A stretch of 64,000 nucleotides of DNA, taken from positions 10,636,386-10,700,385 of the forward strand of contig NC_087063.1 in the NCBI RefSeq assembly GCF_963678635.1. Direction: 5' to 3'. Made by a program: the position numbers and the translations under genes. The notes beneath the pieces were generated by a model. That model ran no database searches, was not told where the DNA came from, and saw only the letters and a program-made list of their open reading frames with translations. Source of the DNA: Symsagittifera roscoffensis (taxonomy: Eukaryota; Xenacoelomorpha; Acoela; Convolutidae). Below are positions 9,940 through 20,597 of the stretch, one piece after another. Each line of letters begins with the position of its first letter. Within the stretch, counting starts at the first letter, position 1.

Positions 9940-10073
9940 CGTTTGGCTGGCCATAGCACCTGGTTGGCCCAGGAGTATTTCCAGTTCATCACTTTAGATT
10001 GGTTCAGAAAATCAATCATGTGCAAGGACCAGCCCTGGCTCTGCATATGAAATTCAACCCTGAAGAGATAGAA
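9940..10073 (-). CDS. nested minus-strand gene, internal exon
   Basis: A very strong minus-strand acceptor (three pyrimidine-rich CAG motifs, the last TTTTTTCAG) is followed by 44 open codons in phase 0 (FYLFRVEFHMQSQGWSLHM, then NWKYSWANQVLWPAK) and a donor ACG|GTAAAA. Codon usage is GC-richer than the surroundings and Trp and Met are frequent, as expected for real coding sequence. It lies inside the 7124-12827 intron of host gene 1 on the opposite strand. The upstream exons were not found. It may be a nested gene or a relic. Confidence 0.55.
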
Positions 10074-10079
10074 CTGAAA

Positions 10080-10720
10080 AAAGAAAACTGAAAACTGAAA
10101 AAAAAATGTTGTTTCTCTATTTTTATGTAATCAAGTTTGTCCTTTATTAACTTTTTCATTGAATATTAAATACCAATTATTAATTGAATTAATTAGTTTA
10201 CCCTCAATCCAATTTGAAGCAACTGTTGAGGCACCCTAAATCACAGCTTATTAAAACCCAAGGTTTTCATTGTAATCATTTTGTTTTTTTCCTAAATGTT
10301 CTGCCAAAGTAATACTTCTAATTTTCCCCTCCCCAACAACGTTTAACCCAGACCATTTGCTGGAAATTTATTTTCCGAGCCCAACAACCTAGTAACAAAA
10401 ACTAATCTAGTAAAGCATTAAGTAACCAACTTTAAAATTGATTTTTTTTGATCCAAAAAATGTAGCTTAAAATCAATTAGAATTCATTCTAATTTAAGTT
10501 TAATCATTTTTTTGTTTTTTTTTAGTTTCATTTCCCTACGAATTTTACTAACAATGAAATTGATTTTAATCGATTCAAATTAGTTTTTGACGACTTTTTT
10601 ATACTCAATATAAATATATTTTAAACAAATAATATTCAAATTTTTTAGACTACTAAGCAATAGAGAAACAGAGGAAAGAAAAATTTAACGTTTGCTTTTT
10701 AATTGACATTTGGTTTTGAT
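10080..10720. other. intron sequence of host gene 1
   Basis: AT-rich, with low-complexity runs and ATTAATTGAATTAATTAG-type palindromic words. No exon or RNA gene was recognised. Confidence 0.5.
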
Positions 10721-10727
10721 GTACTGG

Positions 10728-10950
10728 AAATAAACTATGAGGATAACTATTATCTAATTTTTTGCAACTTAAATGAACTTACATATTTCGAGACCTCGAA
10801 ATAAACTATGAGGATAATTAATATCTATTTTTTGCGACTTAAATGAACTCATATATTTTGAGTTTTTTAATAGTATGCTATTAAAAAACTCAAAACATAT
10901 GAGTTCATTTAAGTCGCAAAAAATAGATATTAGTTATCCTCATAGTTTAT
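10728..10950. repeat. near-perfect inverted repeat (73-bp arms) with a direct-repeat copy
   Basis: 10801-10873 and 10878-10950 are reverse complements with about two mismatches, separated by a 4-nt loop (TATG). The arms begin ATAAACTATGAGGATAA. A diverged direct copy of the left arm lies at 10728-10795. The single-stranded form would be a 150-nt hairpin. No ORF is present. Confidence 0.95.
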
Positions 10951-11629
10951 TTGCTTAACAAAATTGAGCCTAGAACGTTGTTGATATTGAATATGAAATT
11001 TGAAAAATGTTGCAGAGTTTTATTTCTCATTACCGGGGGAACCCTTAGCATTGCACAATTTGAAAGAAAATCCCTTAAACGCAATAGTTTGAGGTAAAAA
11101 ATCTTACCGAGTGACTCTTATTCTCTGCAGATCTGATGGAGACGTTCTTGAGCACACAAAATTGCTCAAGCTTCGAAACAAAAAGAATAGTTAAGTTACA
11201 TCAGATTTATTGAAACTTTGATGAGTTCCAGTACCTTGCGAAAATCTATTTAAATCCCTTTTTATGCAAAAAAAAACTGATTTTTTTTCTAGAATAGAAA
11301 TCCATTTAACCAATTCTAGATCAGTATACGTGTTTAAATGGGCTATCATAAATCGACATCTAAATAGTATATAATCTGTATAAAAATCGCTTTAAATCAA
11401 TTTCAATATCAAGTTTGTCAGTGCAGGTTAAAACGATTACTACTTATTTTCAGTGTTTTTTAATAATTTTTCTTTAAGATCGGATTTTTTTTTCATATTA
11501 TAATAGCAATACAGTTCTTTATAAGTCGATTTTAAAAGATTTTTTTCTCAGAAACTGACAATAAACTTTTCAAAAGTAGAATTTTATCCCTGGAACCCCA
11601 GTGCGGACCCGTAGCCAGTAAATTTTCTA
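10951..11629. other. intron sequence of host gene 1
   Basis: AT-rich with no coding signal. A TTTGTCAGTGCAGG string near 11416 resembles the end of the inverted-repeat element seen complete at 60986-61662, suggesting a decayed relative. Confidence 0.4.
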
Positions 11630-12400
11630 AAACAGATCTGAAATAATCTTTTTCAGATCTGAAATAGGTTGTGAAATGTTTAAATAACGCTTGTATTCTT
11701 TAAGGATTGGTTATTTCAGATTTAAATTCAGCTCTGAAATTTTTTTTTCTTGGTTATTTCAGATCTGAAAAAATCTAATTCAGATCTAAATTCAGCTCTG
11801 AAATTTTTTTTTCTTGGTTATTTCAGATCTGAAAAAACCTAATTCAGATCTAATTTCAGATCTGAAATTTAGTTTTTCTTGGTTATTTCAGATCTGAAAA
11901 ATCACTGATTTGGACACAATTGTTGCTATTTGTCATATTTTCAGCTTCTGCTAGCTACTATAAGGCACTCAGCAAAGTCTCAAATTGGAGACTGCCGGAA
12001 GAATATTCCCCCAAGCATGAGATAATCATTGGAAACGCATAAGTAGCGCATGCAAATCAAATATTTTACAGGTCTTCTAACAGTTTTTGAAACTTTTTAA
12101 CACAATTGAACAGGAAATTTAGTTCGAAAAAAAAACTGTTTGTGATAATGTTCGTATGTTTTTCTGACCGCTAGTTAATCTAAACATAATTGTGTATTGC
12201 AGAAACATCAAAAAATAAAAATTCCATTTTTTTTTGCTCGAAATGTATAAATTATAATTTAACAAAGGATTTCGCAGATCTGATTTCAGATCTGAAATTT
12301 AGTTTTTCAAGGTTATTTTAAATCTAAAAATTTCCATTTCAGATCCAAATTTCAGATCTGAAATTTGTAAAATTCTTATCAAGATCTGAAATAAAGAATT
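11630..12400. repeat. AGATCT-centred palindromic minisatellite
   Basis: Units begin TTGGTTATTTCAGATCTGAA at 11707, 11750, 11814 and 11879, the last two spaced 64-65 bp. Within units the palindrome TTTCAGATCTGAAA recurs. A second block with the same words is at 12270-12400, and a third remnant lies at 15570-15660. The intervening 11906-12269 is AT-rich and without features. Confidence 0.85.
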
Positions 12401-12827
12401 TTAGATCTTGCACAGAAAATCCCCTGGGTACGGGGATGAATCCTACATAACTCTTTCAGGCACTTTTGCTTTTTATGGATCCTATTACTCTTTGAGCCAC
12501 TTTTGCTGAGATTGAGAAAATTCAGCGTCCCTTAAGCCGTAGTATTACTTCAGAGTGGTCCAGTTTTTCAGTCAAAACTTTTACTAGACACAAATACCTT
12601 TTTTCTGTTACTCAAATGATCGAACATAACTTGCTAGCTCTTTTTGGATATTTATTTCCCTCAGACAGCGACTTTCCAAAGTGGTTTTACATGAACAGCA
12701 AAAACAGCAGAGATTAAAAACCTTCTAAAGATGAGAGCAAATCACTATTCAAAAACCGTACACTAAATTAAACATCTCAGGAATATCTGCTTGCCTCTTT
12801 ATATACTGAAGAGCTGTTTATTTTCAG
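12401..12827. other. end of the large intron of host gene 1
   Basis: No exon was recognised. The last bases form a good pyrimidine tract (CTGTTTATTTTCAG). Confidence 0.6.
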
Positions 12828-12998
12828 GTGGTTAATGAGGACATAGAAGCGTGTGGGAAAACAGTGGTTTCTATTGGGTTCGGATCGGGTCGATTGGTAT
12901 ACGAGGACGAAACTGGAATAAGGGAGACATTCAACCCTAATTATGACTCATTCAACTTCCCTATTATCTTTCCCGAGAGAGAAAGGGAAGGACGGATG
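12828..12998 (+). CDS. host gene 1, exon e
   Basis: The acceptor is TTTATTTTCAG and the donor ATG|GTAAGT is consensus-like. Exactly 57 codons are open in phase 0 on both sides (VVNEDIEACGKTVVSIGFG, then RLVYEDETGIRETFNPNYD, then PIIFPEREREGRM). This is the most convincing coding island in the window: GC-rich for the region, acidic and balanced in composition, with exact splice limits. It continues in phase from exon d across the 5.7-kb intron. The function is not recognised. Confidence 0.87.
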
Positions 12999-13049
12999 GT
13001 AAGTTGCAATTACTCTTTTTGAATCAAGTTAGCATCGGAGAGGGTCATA

Positions 13050-13192
13050 ACATCACAGGGTTGACAAAAGAGGGTTGACAAAAGTTGCTAGTCATACAAT
13101 TCACATACTACAGACCTTGACATTTCATACATTAAAAACTCGCATGACTAGTTGTTCCCATATAGTTTATAGAGGTCAACCCGGTTTGATTC
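13050..13192. mobile_element. short palindromic element (family P, small copy)
   Basis: AGGGTTGACAAAAG occurs twice in tandem, then GCTAGTCATACAATTCACAT, and on the other side CATGACTAGTTG ... GAGGTCAACCCGG. The ends are inverted repeats. They match the inner ends of the larger element at 32140-33935 (GGGATGACC, CTAGTCATACAATTTCC, GGTCATCCCGG). Confidence 0.5.
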
Positions 13193-13390
13193 TAGATTGG
13201 ATTTATCGGTCAATCAGAATCGAGTACATTAAAGACAGTGATAGGCAACCTCGATCCAACGTAGTTATAATTTTTAATCAAAATGATATTCAAAATTGAG
13301 GGAGGAGGGGGAGGCGATTTTAACTTTGTCTGTTTAAAAGAGAGATAGTTACTTGATCCCTCATCTTCAGCAGAGGTCATAGCAGCCATT

Positions 13391-13790
13391 TGATTTAGGG
13401 GAGGGGGTGAAGCGGTGGGGTTACGGACCTCGCTTCCTTCTGACAGTCGACCCCTGCCGACCCAAAGGGTTCCTTCCCCCTTTGTACTATTTGCAGATAT
13501 CTAATTTTGGCTGGCGGACCCTTAAATTTTTCTAAAGGAGCCTTGGACGCAAAATATATTATTTTTGAGAGGGGAGTGCGCGCCAAAAAAACGCAATTTT
13601 TTTTTATTATTATTTTCCAAAAAGTGCCTATAAACTCCTTTTTTGGCCTGTCTTTTTTATCAAAAATTTACCTGCGCCGCAGAAAATTTGGTCATAATGG
13701 GGTCTTTATAAGTGATTTGGGAGAGCTCAGAAATTTGTTTTGAAAATCCGCCCCCTCTCGAGAAAATCTTAGTTCCGCCCCTGCTCATAG
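13391..13790 (+). repeat. dispersed G-rich-ended repeat (family D)
   Basis: Landmarks in the same order as at 4348: a GATTTAGGGGAGGGGG start, GACCCCTGCCGACCCAAAGG, a CGCCGCAGAAAATTT segment and an AAAATCCGCCCCCTC end. It lies between exons e and f of host gene 1. Overlapping ORFs on both strands are products of the repeat. Confidence 0.75.
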
Positions 13791-14077
13791 CATATGCCAA
13801 AAAGGGAAAAACACCAAGACTTGAGAAACAAAATTTGGCAATCTATGATGAACAATTTCCTAGCAATGCAATTTCCATAACAAAAGTTTCCTTACAATGG
13901 CTATTTAAAATCTAGTTTTGCTTTGTCGAAACGGCATGCATCCATTGTTTTGTTCGCTGATAAAACGCTGATAACTTTTTGTAAATTATCTATTAAAAAA
14001 AACTAGATGAGGTTCTGTTCTGGACTGATTTGATCAATTTTTAAATGGCTTCAAAGTTAAGGGATGTTTTTTTTCAG

Positions 14078-14200
14078 GTTTACAACATTGATCTGATGTA
14101 CTTCAACTTCTCCTGGTTCAAGAATTACTACATATGTACGGCGCAACCCTGGATTTGTGGGGGAAGGGCAAGACAAAATCCACCCTGGATACCCATTTAA
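14078..14200 (+). CDS. host gene 1, exon f (probable last exon)
   Basis: The acceptor is GTTTTTTTTCAG. Forty codons are open in phase 0, continuing exon e (VYNIDLMYFNFSWFKNYY, then CTAQPWICGGRARQNPP), and end at TAA 14198-14200. Aromatic residues, an NFS sequon and two Cys suit an extracellular chain, but this is inference. No AATAAA was seen close downstream, so the exon could instead splice at the GT in ATATGTACGG (near 14137). Confidence 0.65.
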   Translation, partial: VYNIDLMYFNFSWFKNYYICTAQPWICGGRARQNPPWIPI

Positions 14201-14690
14201 CATAACCCAGAATTCTAAACTAAAAAATCAAAAACCTAAAATTGAAGTGATAGATTAGATCAAATCGCCTGATGATGTTTTTTTATATGAATCAAGTAAA
14301 AAACTTTGGATAAGTTCTTTCAAATTTGACAGAGATGATGTTATTTTGCCGTTTGCACTGAGCAGTGAGGTGGTTGACGAAGTAAACACTCGCAAACCAT
14401 TGAGCATCTCAGCATCTTCTAATTAAATTTTTTTCTGTTGGGAACTACTCTAAAAACAATTGTTCCTGGCCAATATTAACATAACGTAAATTTTACTCGA
14501 AGATAAAAAAAATCTTATCATGAAGCGTTTAACTCTATTTGTTGATATTTTTGAAGGAAATGACGACACTATTGACAAAAGTAAGATCATAGGAGATTTT
14601 GATACGATTTGACTACCTATACTGAACTTTTCTCACAATTTCATGTCTGATCAAACAATTTTCAGCCATTAGCTGTTTTCCAGCTCTGTT
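14201..14690. other. 3' flank of host gene 1
   Basis: AT-rich with no gene and no clear poly(A) signal. Presumed 3' UTR or intergenic sequence. Confidence 0.4.
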
Positions 14691-14860
14691 CATATCTGGC
14701 CCAGGAATGATCATGTGAAGTCAGGTATGATCATGCCTGATCCAGGTATGATCATGTGAAATCTGATCTGAGGTATGCTTGGGACAGGCCTGATCATACC
14801 TGGGCCAGACCTGAAGCAGACATGTTCATACCTGACTTTTTCCATAATTATCATGTCTGT
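14691..14860. repeat. cluster of CCAGGTATGATCA words in both orientations
   Basis: ATGATCATGTGAA, CCAGGTATGATCATGTGAA, CTGATCATACCTGGGCCAG and GTTCATACCTGAC alternate as direct and inverted repeats of a TGATCA-centred motif. The frame 14756-14956 runs over it and is not considered real. Confidence 0.7.
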
Positions 14861-16700
14861 ACAGATCTGATTCAGACTTGTACAGCGAAAAAAGAGATAT
14901 GTTACAGTACTGATATAGATCTTAAATTTGTACGAAACTTCGATGTCCAGATTTGAATTTAACTACAAATTTCAGTACGGAAATATCAATTTATATCGAT
15001 CCAGTTTTTTATTCGTTTATGCGAAAAAACTGCTTCAGAATTATTTTCACCAACGCCAGACAATTTGTTTTTTTTTAGAACAAACCACTTTGCAACCTTT
15101 TTTGAGCAAAATATATAACTAACCAATGAACCAATTTGAAATTTTTGTTATCAAAACTTACTCATCATCTGAGTTGGTTTCTTTTCAAAACTCCAAATCA
15201 TTCTTTTTTGGAAATGGAAAGTTGAAATTTTGATTGCATCAGTGATTGTTTTTAAAGTTTAACCATTGAAAAAATACCAAGAAAATGGAAAAAATTTGAG
15301 CCTCCATTCTTATTGAGGGTAATAGGAAAAAATTATGCTCAGGTTAAGCTCAGGAAAACAAAAACTCGAGTATAATTCTGACATTTGAAAATTGACTCTC
15401 GAGCTAAAAACTTTTTCTGTGACAGGCAAATGTTAGGCTCTGAAGTTCTTTGTTTTCATTTATATCTAACTTTCAAATCTAAATTTGCTTATTTCTACTT
15501 AAGTTTCTTGTAAATTTCTAGATCCTGAATTTTTTTCATTTTTATCTGAAAATTAGGTGTAAATCAGACATTTTTCAGATCTGAAATAACCAGGAATTAC
15601 ATAAGTTCGAACTGAAGTAACTCGTTCGTCGTTCATAATCCACTTCAGATCTAAAATTCTGATATGAAAAACGTAAATTCAGAAAACTCCGGAATAATCT
15701 TTTCAGTACGGCCAGCAATATAACTCGTTTTATATTGTTGCCTGAAACTGCACTAAAACTGATAATGTAAGGATCTCATACGGCCTCAAGAATGGATTTT
15801 TTGGTGGAAAAAATTTGACTGAATCTTTTTAAAACACCTAGATTTGGTACAAATGTTCTTTTTCTGAAAAAATTGTATGTTGTCAAATAATGTTGTCAAA
15901 AATAATTGTATAGAAGCTGTAAAAAGGCTGTACATGATATGTATATAATCTGACTACGTATTAGTACAGAGAAAATCCCTTAAGCAGACAGGTCAGTGAG
16001 CACGCAAAAGACTTTAATTCTTCATCTAAGGAATTTTCGCAAAATATAAACCATCATACCTCTGCACGTTTTTGTCTTTCAAAAAATTATCCAAAGATTC
16101 AACTGAGTTTGCAAAATTTTTGCTCTTAAAAACTTATTTTCTAGCCATATTGTAATATAATTTTTGAAATCCTACCTTGATTTTAATTTTGACTAATCAG
16201 AGTTGAGTATTGTCAAAGTTAACTGCTTAAGCGTTTATATTTAGATGAACTAGCGGTAAAAAAAAAGCTTCCGAATGATTTCACAAACATGTATGGGTTG
16301 GGTTTTCTGCTCAATGACTACGCCTCATATCTTCATATATAATCATTAAACAGTTTGCCAAAAAAGTGTACATAAATTGTCAGTAAATTGTAGCTAGCAT
16401 GTACCAAAAAAAACACAGCAACAAATGTGTTTTGGTAACTCTCGATTCGATTAGGATGATAGTCACACTACCGTTAAATTGTTGTTCCAGCTTCAGTTGT
16501 ATACGAGGATTGCTATGGGCTGCTTGTTTTTTTTATTCTTTCGCGTGAATTCCTTCAAACTCATATTCCTATATTTTTTTTCATTTTCATCAGATGTTAA
16601 AAATTGAAGGTAGTGATTTCAAATTAAGGCCACCTGAAGTTGGTGTAAAGGAAGTTTTCTAAAACACTGAAGCTGAGCTAAATGTTCAATTTCAATTTAG
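14861..16700. other. intergenic AT-rich stretch
   Basis: No gene was recognised. A third remnant of the AGATCT palindromic repeat lies at 15570-15660. The remainder is low-complexity. Confidence 0.5.
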
Positions 16701-17352
16701 AAACAAGACTGCTCGTATATGAGGGCAACGCCCTGAGTGTTCCGACTGTCCCTTAATTCATATCGAATAGTTTTTGCGAAAAGAAAAAATTGAAAGTCTA
16801 TAAATTTTGGAAATTATCTAAATGTAAAGTTTTGAGTCGTACGAAATTAATACGACGAATTAGCTAGACTAAACTCAAATTGAAACGATTTTTATTGTGC
16901 GGATTAATTCGTCACGCATAAACTATTCGCGTTACGCGCTCAACAATATGACTAATTTCTTCAATTTGCCTATAATTTAGTCTAGTACATGGCCATTTTG
17001 GCAATTTTTTAACCCACAGAACTTTACAAAAAACAATCGGAGGTAAATTTTTTTTAAGGTTTAACTCAGGAAGTCGACTTCTTCAATGGGATACACAAAA
17101 TTTTCGTTGAAAGTTATTATTTCGCGCGTTAAGTGTCCCAAATTGGCCAAAATGGCAATCTTCAAACCCCAAAATTTTACGAAAAATGATTGCAGGTGAA
17201 ACATCTTTTGAATATTAAGCTCAAGACAATAATAGCTTTCAAATGAAATTAAAAATTCCGTCAAAATGGATAGTTAAAAATCGTCGAACTTTGCTTGAAG
17301 AAAAAAACTCAACTCGAGTGAGCACAAACTATCGTTACGAAAGTCGAAACAA
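16701..17352 (+). mobile_element. hairpin-ended MITE-like element (family H), right end incomplete
   Basis: It begins AACAAGACTGCTCGTATATG followed by the stem-loop words GAGGGCAACGCCCTGA and GTTCCGACTG. It continues with the family body (a CGCGTTACGCG region and GGCCAAAATGGCAATCTT) and ends GTTACGAAAGTCGAAACAAC. The full inverted-repeat right end seen at 36430-36478 is mostly missing here. Non-coding. Confidence 0.65.
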
Positions 17353-17702
17353 CAATTACAGCCGAATCAGTTTAGAATGTTTCCTTCGATTTGTTTTTAA
17401 CTTACATTTTAATGTACAACTAAAGGTTGAAAACCACAGCGTTTTTGCATTGAGTTCAATTCAATTGGAGAGAGAAGTTTCGTTTTAGAAATTTCAAACG
17501 TGTGTGATAGTATTTTACGCATAGTGTTTTACCGTTTATCTAGTTGTTTATAGTTGATCAGCTCAATCTGGTAAAAAGGCGAGTTTTTAAGAAAGATAAA
17601 AAAATGATATTTATGCGCAAATAGTGTCACCGACAATTAGGAGAAAATACTTTGTCCAATAAAATTCAAATGTTGCATGGACACAACAGCTCAGCAAAAA
17701 AC

Positions 17703-17707
17703 TACCT
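17703..17707. repeat. target-site duplication of the Ty3/Gypsy element, left copy
   Basis: TACCT directly precedes the left LTR and is repeated at 24746-24750 directly after the right LTR. A 5-bp duplication is usual for this class. Confidence 0.85.
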
Positions 17708-18044
17708 TAAGATTTCCATCAGTTAGAGTAGGGAAAACGATTTTGTAAAATTCAGATATTGAATTAGATATGATATAAATATAGATAGAATAGAGTAAAG
17801 AATAAATGATTATCGAATCCAGAATTGAATGTATTGTTTTAATGTTTAATGTTTATGACTAGATTTCACACTTAAGGCTTTCGCAAATGACAGCTTCAGA
17901 TTCTCAAGTGACAAACGATTTAGCTGGTGAGATTTGTCCTTGAATCAATTTACTGCACTTTAAGTAGGAAATTAAGATATAGTTAGATAAGACAATACAT
18001 AAGTAAATAGAATATAATGAGGTACCGAAGGTCGCCTCATGACA
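17708..18044 (-). repeat. Ty3/Gypsy 3' LTR
   Basis: 337 bp, starting TGTCATGAGGCGACC on the minus strand and ending GGAAATCTTA. Compared with the other LTR, differences were seen at the second terminal base, in CCATC/CCCTC, in TTAGAT/TTATAT and in TACCG/TACCA. Confidence 0.95.
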
Positions 18045-18055
18045 CTTCCCCCTCT
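18045..18055 (-). other. Ty3/Gypsy polypurine tract
   Basis: Minus strand AGAGGGGGAAG immediately before the 3' LTR TGTCATG start; the expected plus-strand priming site. Confidence 0.85.
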
Positions 18056-18179
18056 AGAAAAAATTTATCTTGTATAAATTTCGGAATGAATCAGGCAGGA
18101 GAATAAGAGGGAAAATAAGCACAGTAATGGGTTAGTGATAACCCAAGCAATAGGCTAATATGGCAAAGTTTACAAAGTT

Positions 18180-19884
18180 TTAAAGTTTGTCATGCTCTTC
18201 AGTTCTTGTTTTCTTAAACGGAGTAGTTTGCTCCTTAGTTCTGGGAAACGGCACTTTCCGAACGATTGGGGTGAACGGCGTAGTAATTTGAGTAATTTGA
18301 TTGGTGAGTTGCGTAGTAATTTGATCAGTGTTCGGTCGTTGTGGCGAAGGCTCCGCAGGGTCAGATTCAGTTACACTCTTAACTGAATGGCGAAGAGGAT
18401 CTCCATAAAATCTCGTTGGTTTCTTAGACCGATTGGATGATCTGTTAGGCTCGCTCGAAGATTGAGAGGTAGGATTGTCAACCTCCATATGGCCGGTATT
18501 CGCTGATTCCTCTGACGCAGTCTGAGCAACCGTGTCGGAGATCTGTGGCTGATCTTGGGGTGGTGTTACCGCCCCTGTAGGGGATGTCAAGGCTGGAATA
18601 GTTGGAGGATCGAAAATCGGAGTGTTCGAAGTAGCGATCACAGGAGCCAATCCTTGAGGCGTTGCAACCGGTGCCTCCACCAATTCGAGCTGGGGGCCAG
18701 TGACCAAGGAGTCCTCGCTCGACGACTCAGCTGTCAAGTCAATTATCTTGCCTTTTGAAGGTTCCTTTGACTGCCTTGTAGCTGAAGTAGTAGCTGGTTG
18801 AGACTGCTTTGTAGCTGAAGTAGTAGCTGGTTGAGATTGGGGCCGAGGAGCAATTCGTAGCTGCAAGCGTTCTCCCACTGTGCCAGTCGTAGCTGAAAAC
18901 TTAGGGTGATTAAAATTATGTCTTAGGCTTAGGTGATTTTTTCGATAGACTTTCCCTTTGTCGGTAATGTAAGTATGATTCGTAACGCGAGTAATCTTGA
19001 TTTTTGCTAGTTTGAACAGCGGCTTTCCTGAATTTCGATCAAGAACTTTCCGAAAGATTTTGACTCTTAGAGGAACTTGTAAAACTAATTTTTCTAATTT
19101 ACGTGTTTTTGAGAGTCTTTTAGGCCTCGAAGAGGACGACATGTTTATTCTCTGTGAATGGGAGAGTGCTGGTGCTGACGTATCGCGGGCGTTGTCGTAG
19201 AAACGTAGGGTTCCCTTTGTGATCCCTGTCTTGAGAGAGTTTGCGAGGTCGCTATTACGAGCCGCCAATTCACGGAGGAGATCTTGTCCTTGTTGTGGGG
19301 GCACATTCCGTTTCCTCTGCTTCCAGGTGTTAGCTGCCTTCGCAAGGTTCTCCAAGGCTTTATACGGTTGACTATCCGCTAGAAGCTTGCCCACACCAAA
19401 AAGTGGCTGGAATTTATAGGGGATTTCTGGGCTGTGTGACGTTCCTCTGGGTACAACCTTAGCCCTATCGCGGCTGGAATCCTGGCTTGAACGCTGCTCC
19501 GGAGTTAGGAGGTTCCTTTCCAGTCCTTGCGCTAAAGTAGGAAAATGAACAACATTATCGTGTGCTAATGAGAATTCAGTGCTGTGCTTCCTCCCAAAAT
19601 GTAACTCAAAAGGAGATACTTTTAGCGTAGAATGCTTTGTTTTCCGAATATCGTCGATTATTTGTTGTAAAGTTGATTTCAGATTTTTAAAATTAGGATC
19701 TGATTTTTTTGTTCCTAGCTTCCGTTTTATGGTCTGGATTGATCTCTCTACCAGCCCACAACTCCGATGATCCCCCACCGCTGTGAGGATGTGTTTAATG
19801 CCTATGATTTTGCAAAATTCTCTAACGACGTCTGAGTGAAATCCAGATCCGTGATCTGTTCTAATGCTTTCTTTTATACCATGA
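18180..19884 (-). pseudogene. Ty3/Gypsy integrase C-terminal half with long Ser/Thr/Pro-rich tail
   Basis: The frame starts inside the integrase core: RTDHGSGF carries the second catalytic Asp (about 19845-19865) and LVERSIQTIKRKL carries the Glu. An SH3-like C-terminal segment follows (LFKLAKIKITRVTNHTY), then about 230 residues of Ser/Thr/Pro/Gln-rich sequence with two copies of QPATTSAT and a basic FPRTKEQ end before TAA at 18180. A tail this long after integrase is unusual. No membrane segment is seen, so it is not an envelope-like protein. The frame is separated from the integrase N-terminal part by a shift in an A-rich run near 19905. Confidence 0.8.
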
Positions 19885-20540
19885 TTACGAATATATGATC
19901 GCTAAATTTTGACTTTTTTTCGCACTGGTTGATTTAGTCAACATCACCGAAGGGAACTTAGAAAAACGATCTATTGCGACTAAAATGTAGATTTTCCCCT
20001 TCTTATCATCTTTTAACGGACCCGCGAAATCAAGTTGCAATTTTTGATTTGGAGCTGACAACGTAGATAACGGCTTAGCTGAGTTATAAGTCGCGGAAGT
20101 TTTGATGTTCTTTCCAAATAAAGTACACTCCGGGCATTTTTCGCAGACATTAACAATCTGGCGATTGAGAAATGGCCACCATATATAATCCGAAGCGTCC
20201 ATCATGGCCGCCTGGCCTGGGTGCGAGCGATGGAGGCGAGTCAGAATTGTGCCATGTATGTCCCCAGTTTGTTAAAGGATTGCACATCCTTATTAATGAT
20301 TGCAGTCCTCATCGGTCCGAGGAACGGGTCTTCCCCTGTCAGCTCTCCCAGCAGATCCACATCAAACAATCCTGGCAATCCGACCACCTTCTTTTTGTCC
20401 TGAGTAACCAGCGGTTGGTGATTGTTGATGGCATTAACCCCCATGTGAAGTATTTCTCCTCTTCCGGCCCGTCTCGTCATCCGCTGCCTCCGGCACTTAT
20501 CAAAGAATTGAGTGAGGGCCCTCTGCGTATTCTAACCTCG
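19885..20540 (-). pseudogene. Ty3/Gypsy integrase N-terminal half, frameshifted
   Basis: Two frames join near 20242. The upstream part (20480-20241) reads MTRRAGRGEILHMG and precedes the zinc-binding domain. The downstream part contains HRSHPGQAAMMDAS, then CEKCPEC, which together give the His-His-Cys-Cys zinc site, followed by LQLDFAGPL with the first catalytic Asp and VAIDRFSKF. The frame stops at 19885 after a shift in the run of A near 19905. Confidence 0.8.
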
Positions 20541-20597
20541 AGTAACAACGAAACGTTCTCGAGAATGTCTCTGCCTGGCAATGTTTCGGGTACGTAT

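Noticed and set aside
5217-12400. CRISPR-like array from the tandem repeats
   Set aside because: Repeats are contiguous without unique spacers, and the genome is eukaryotic.
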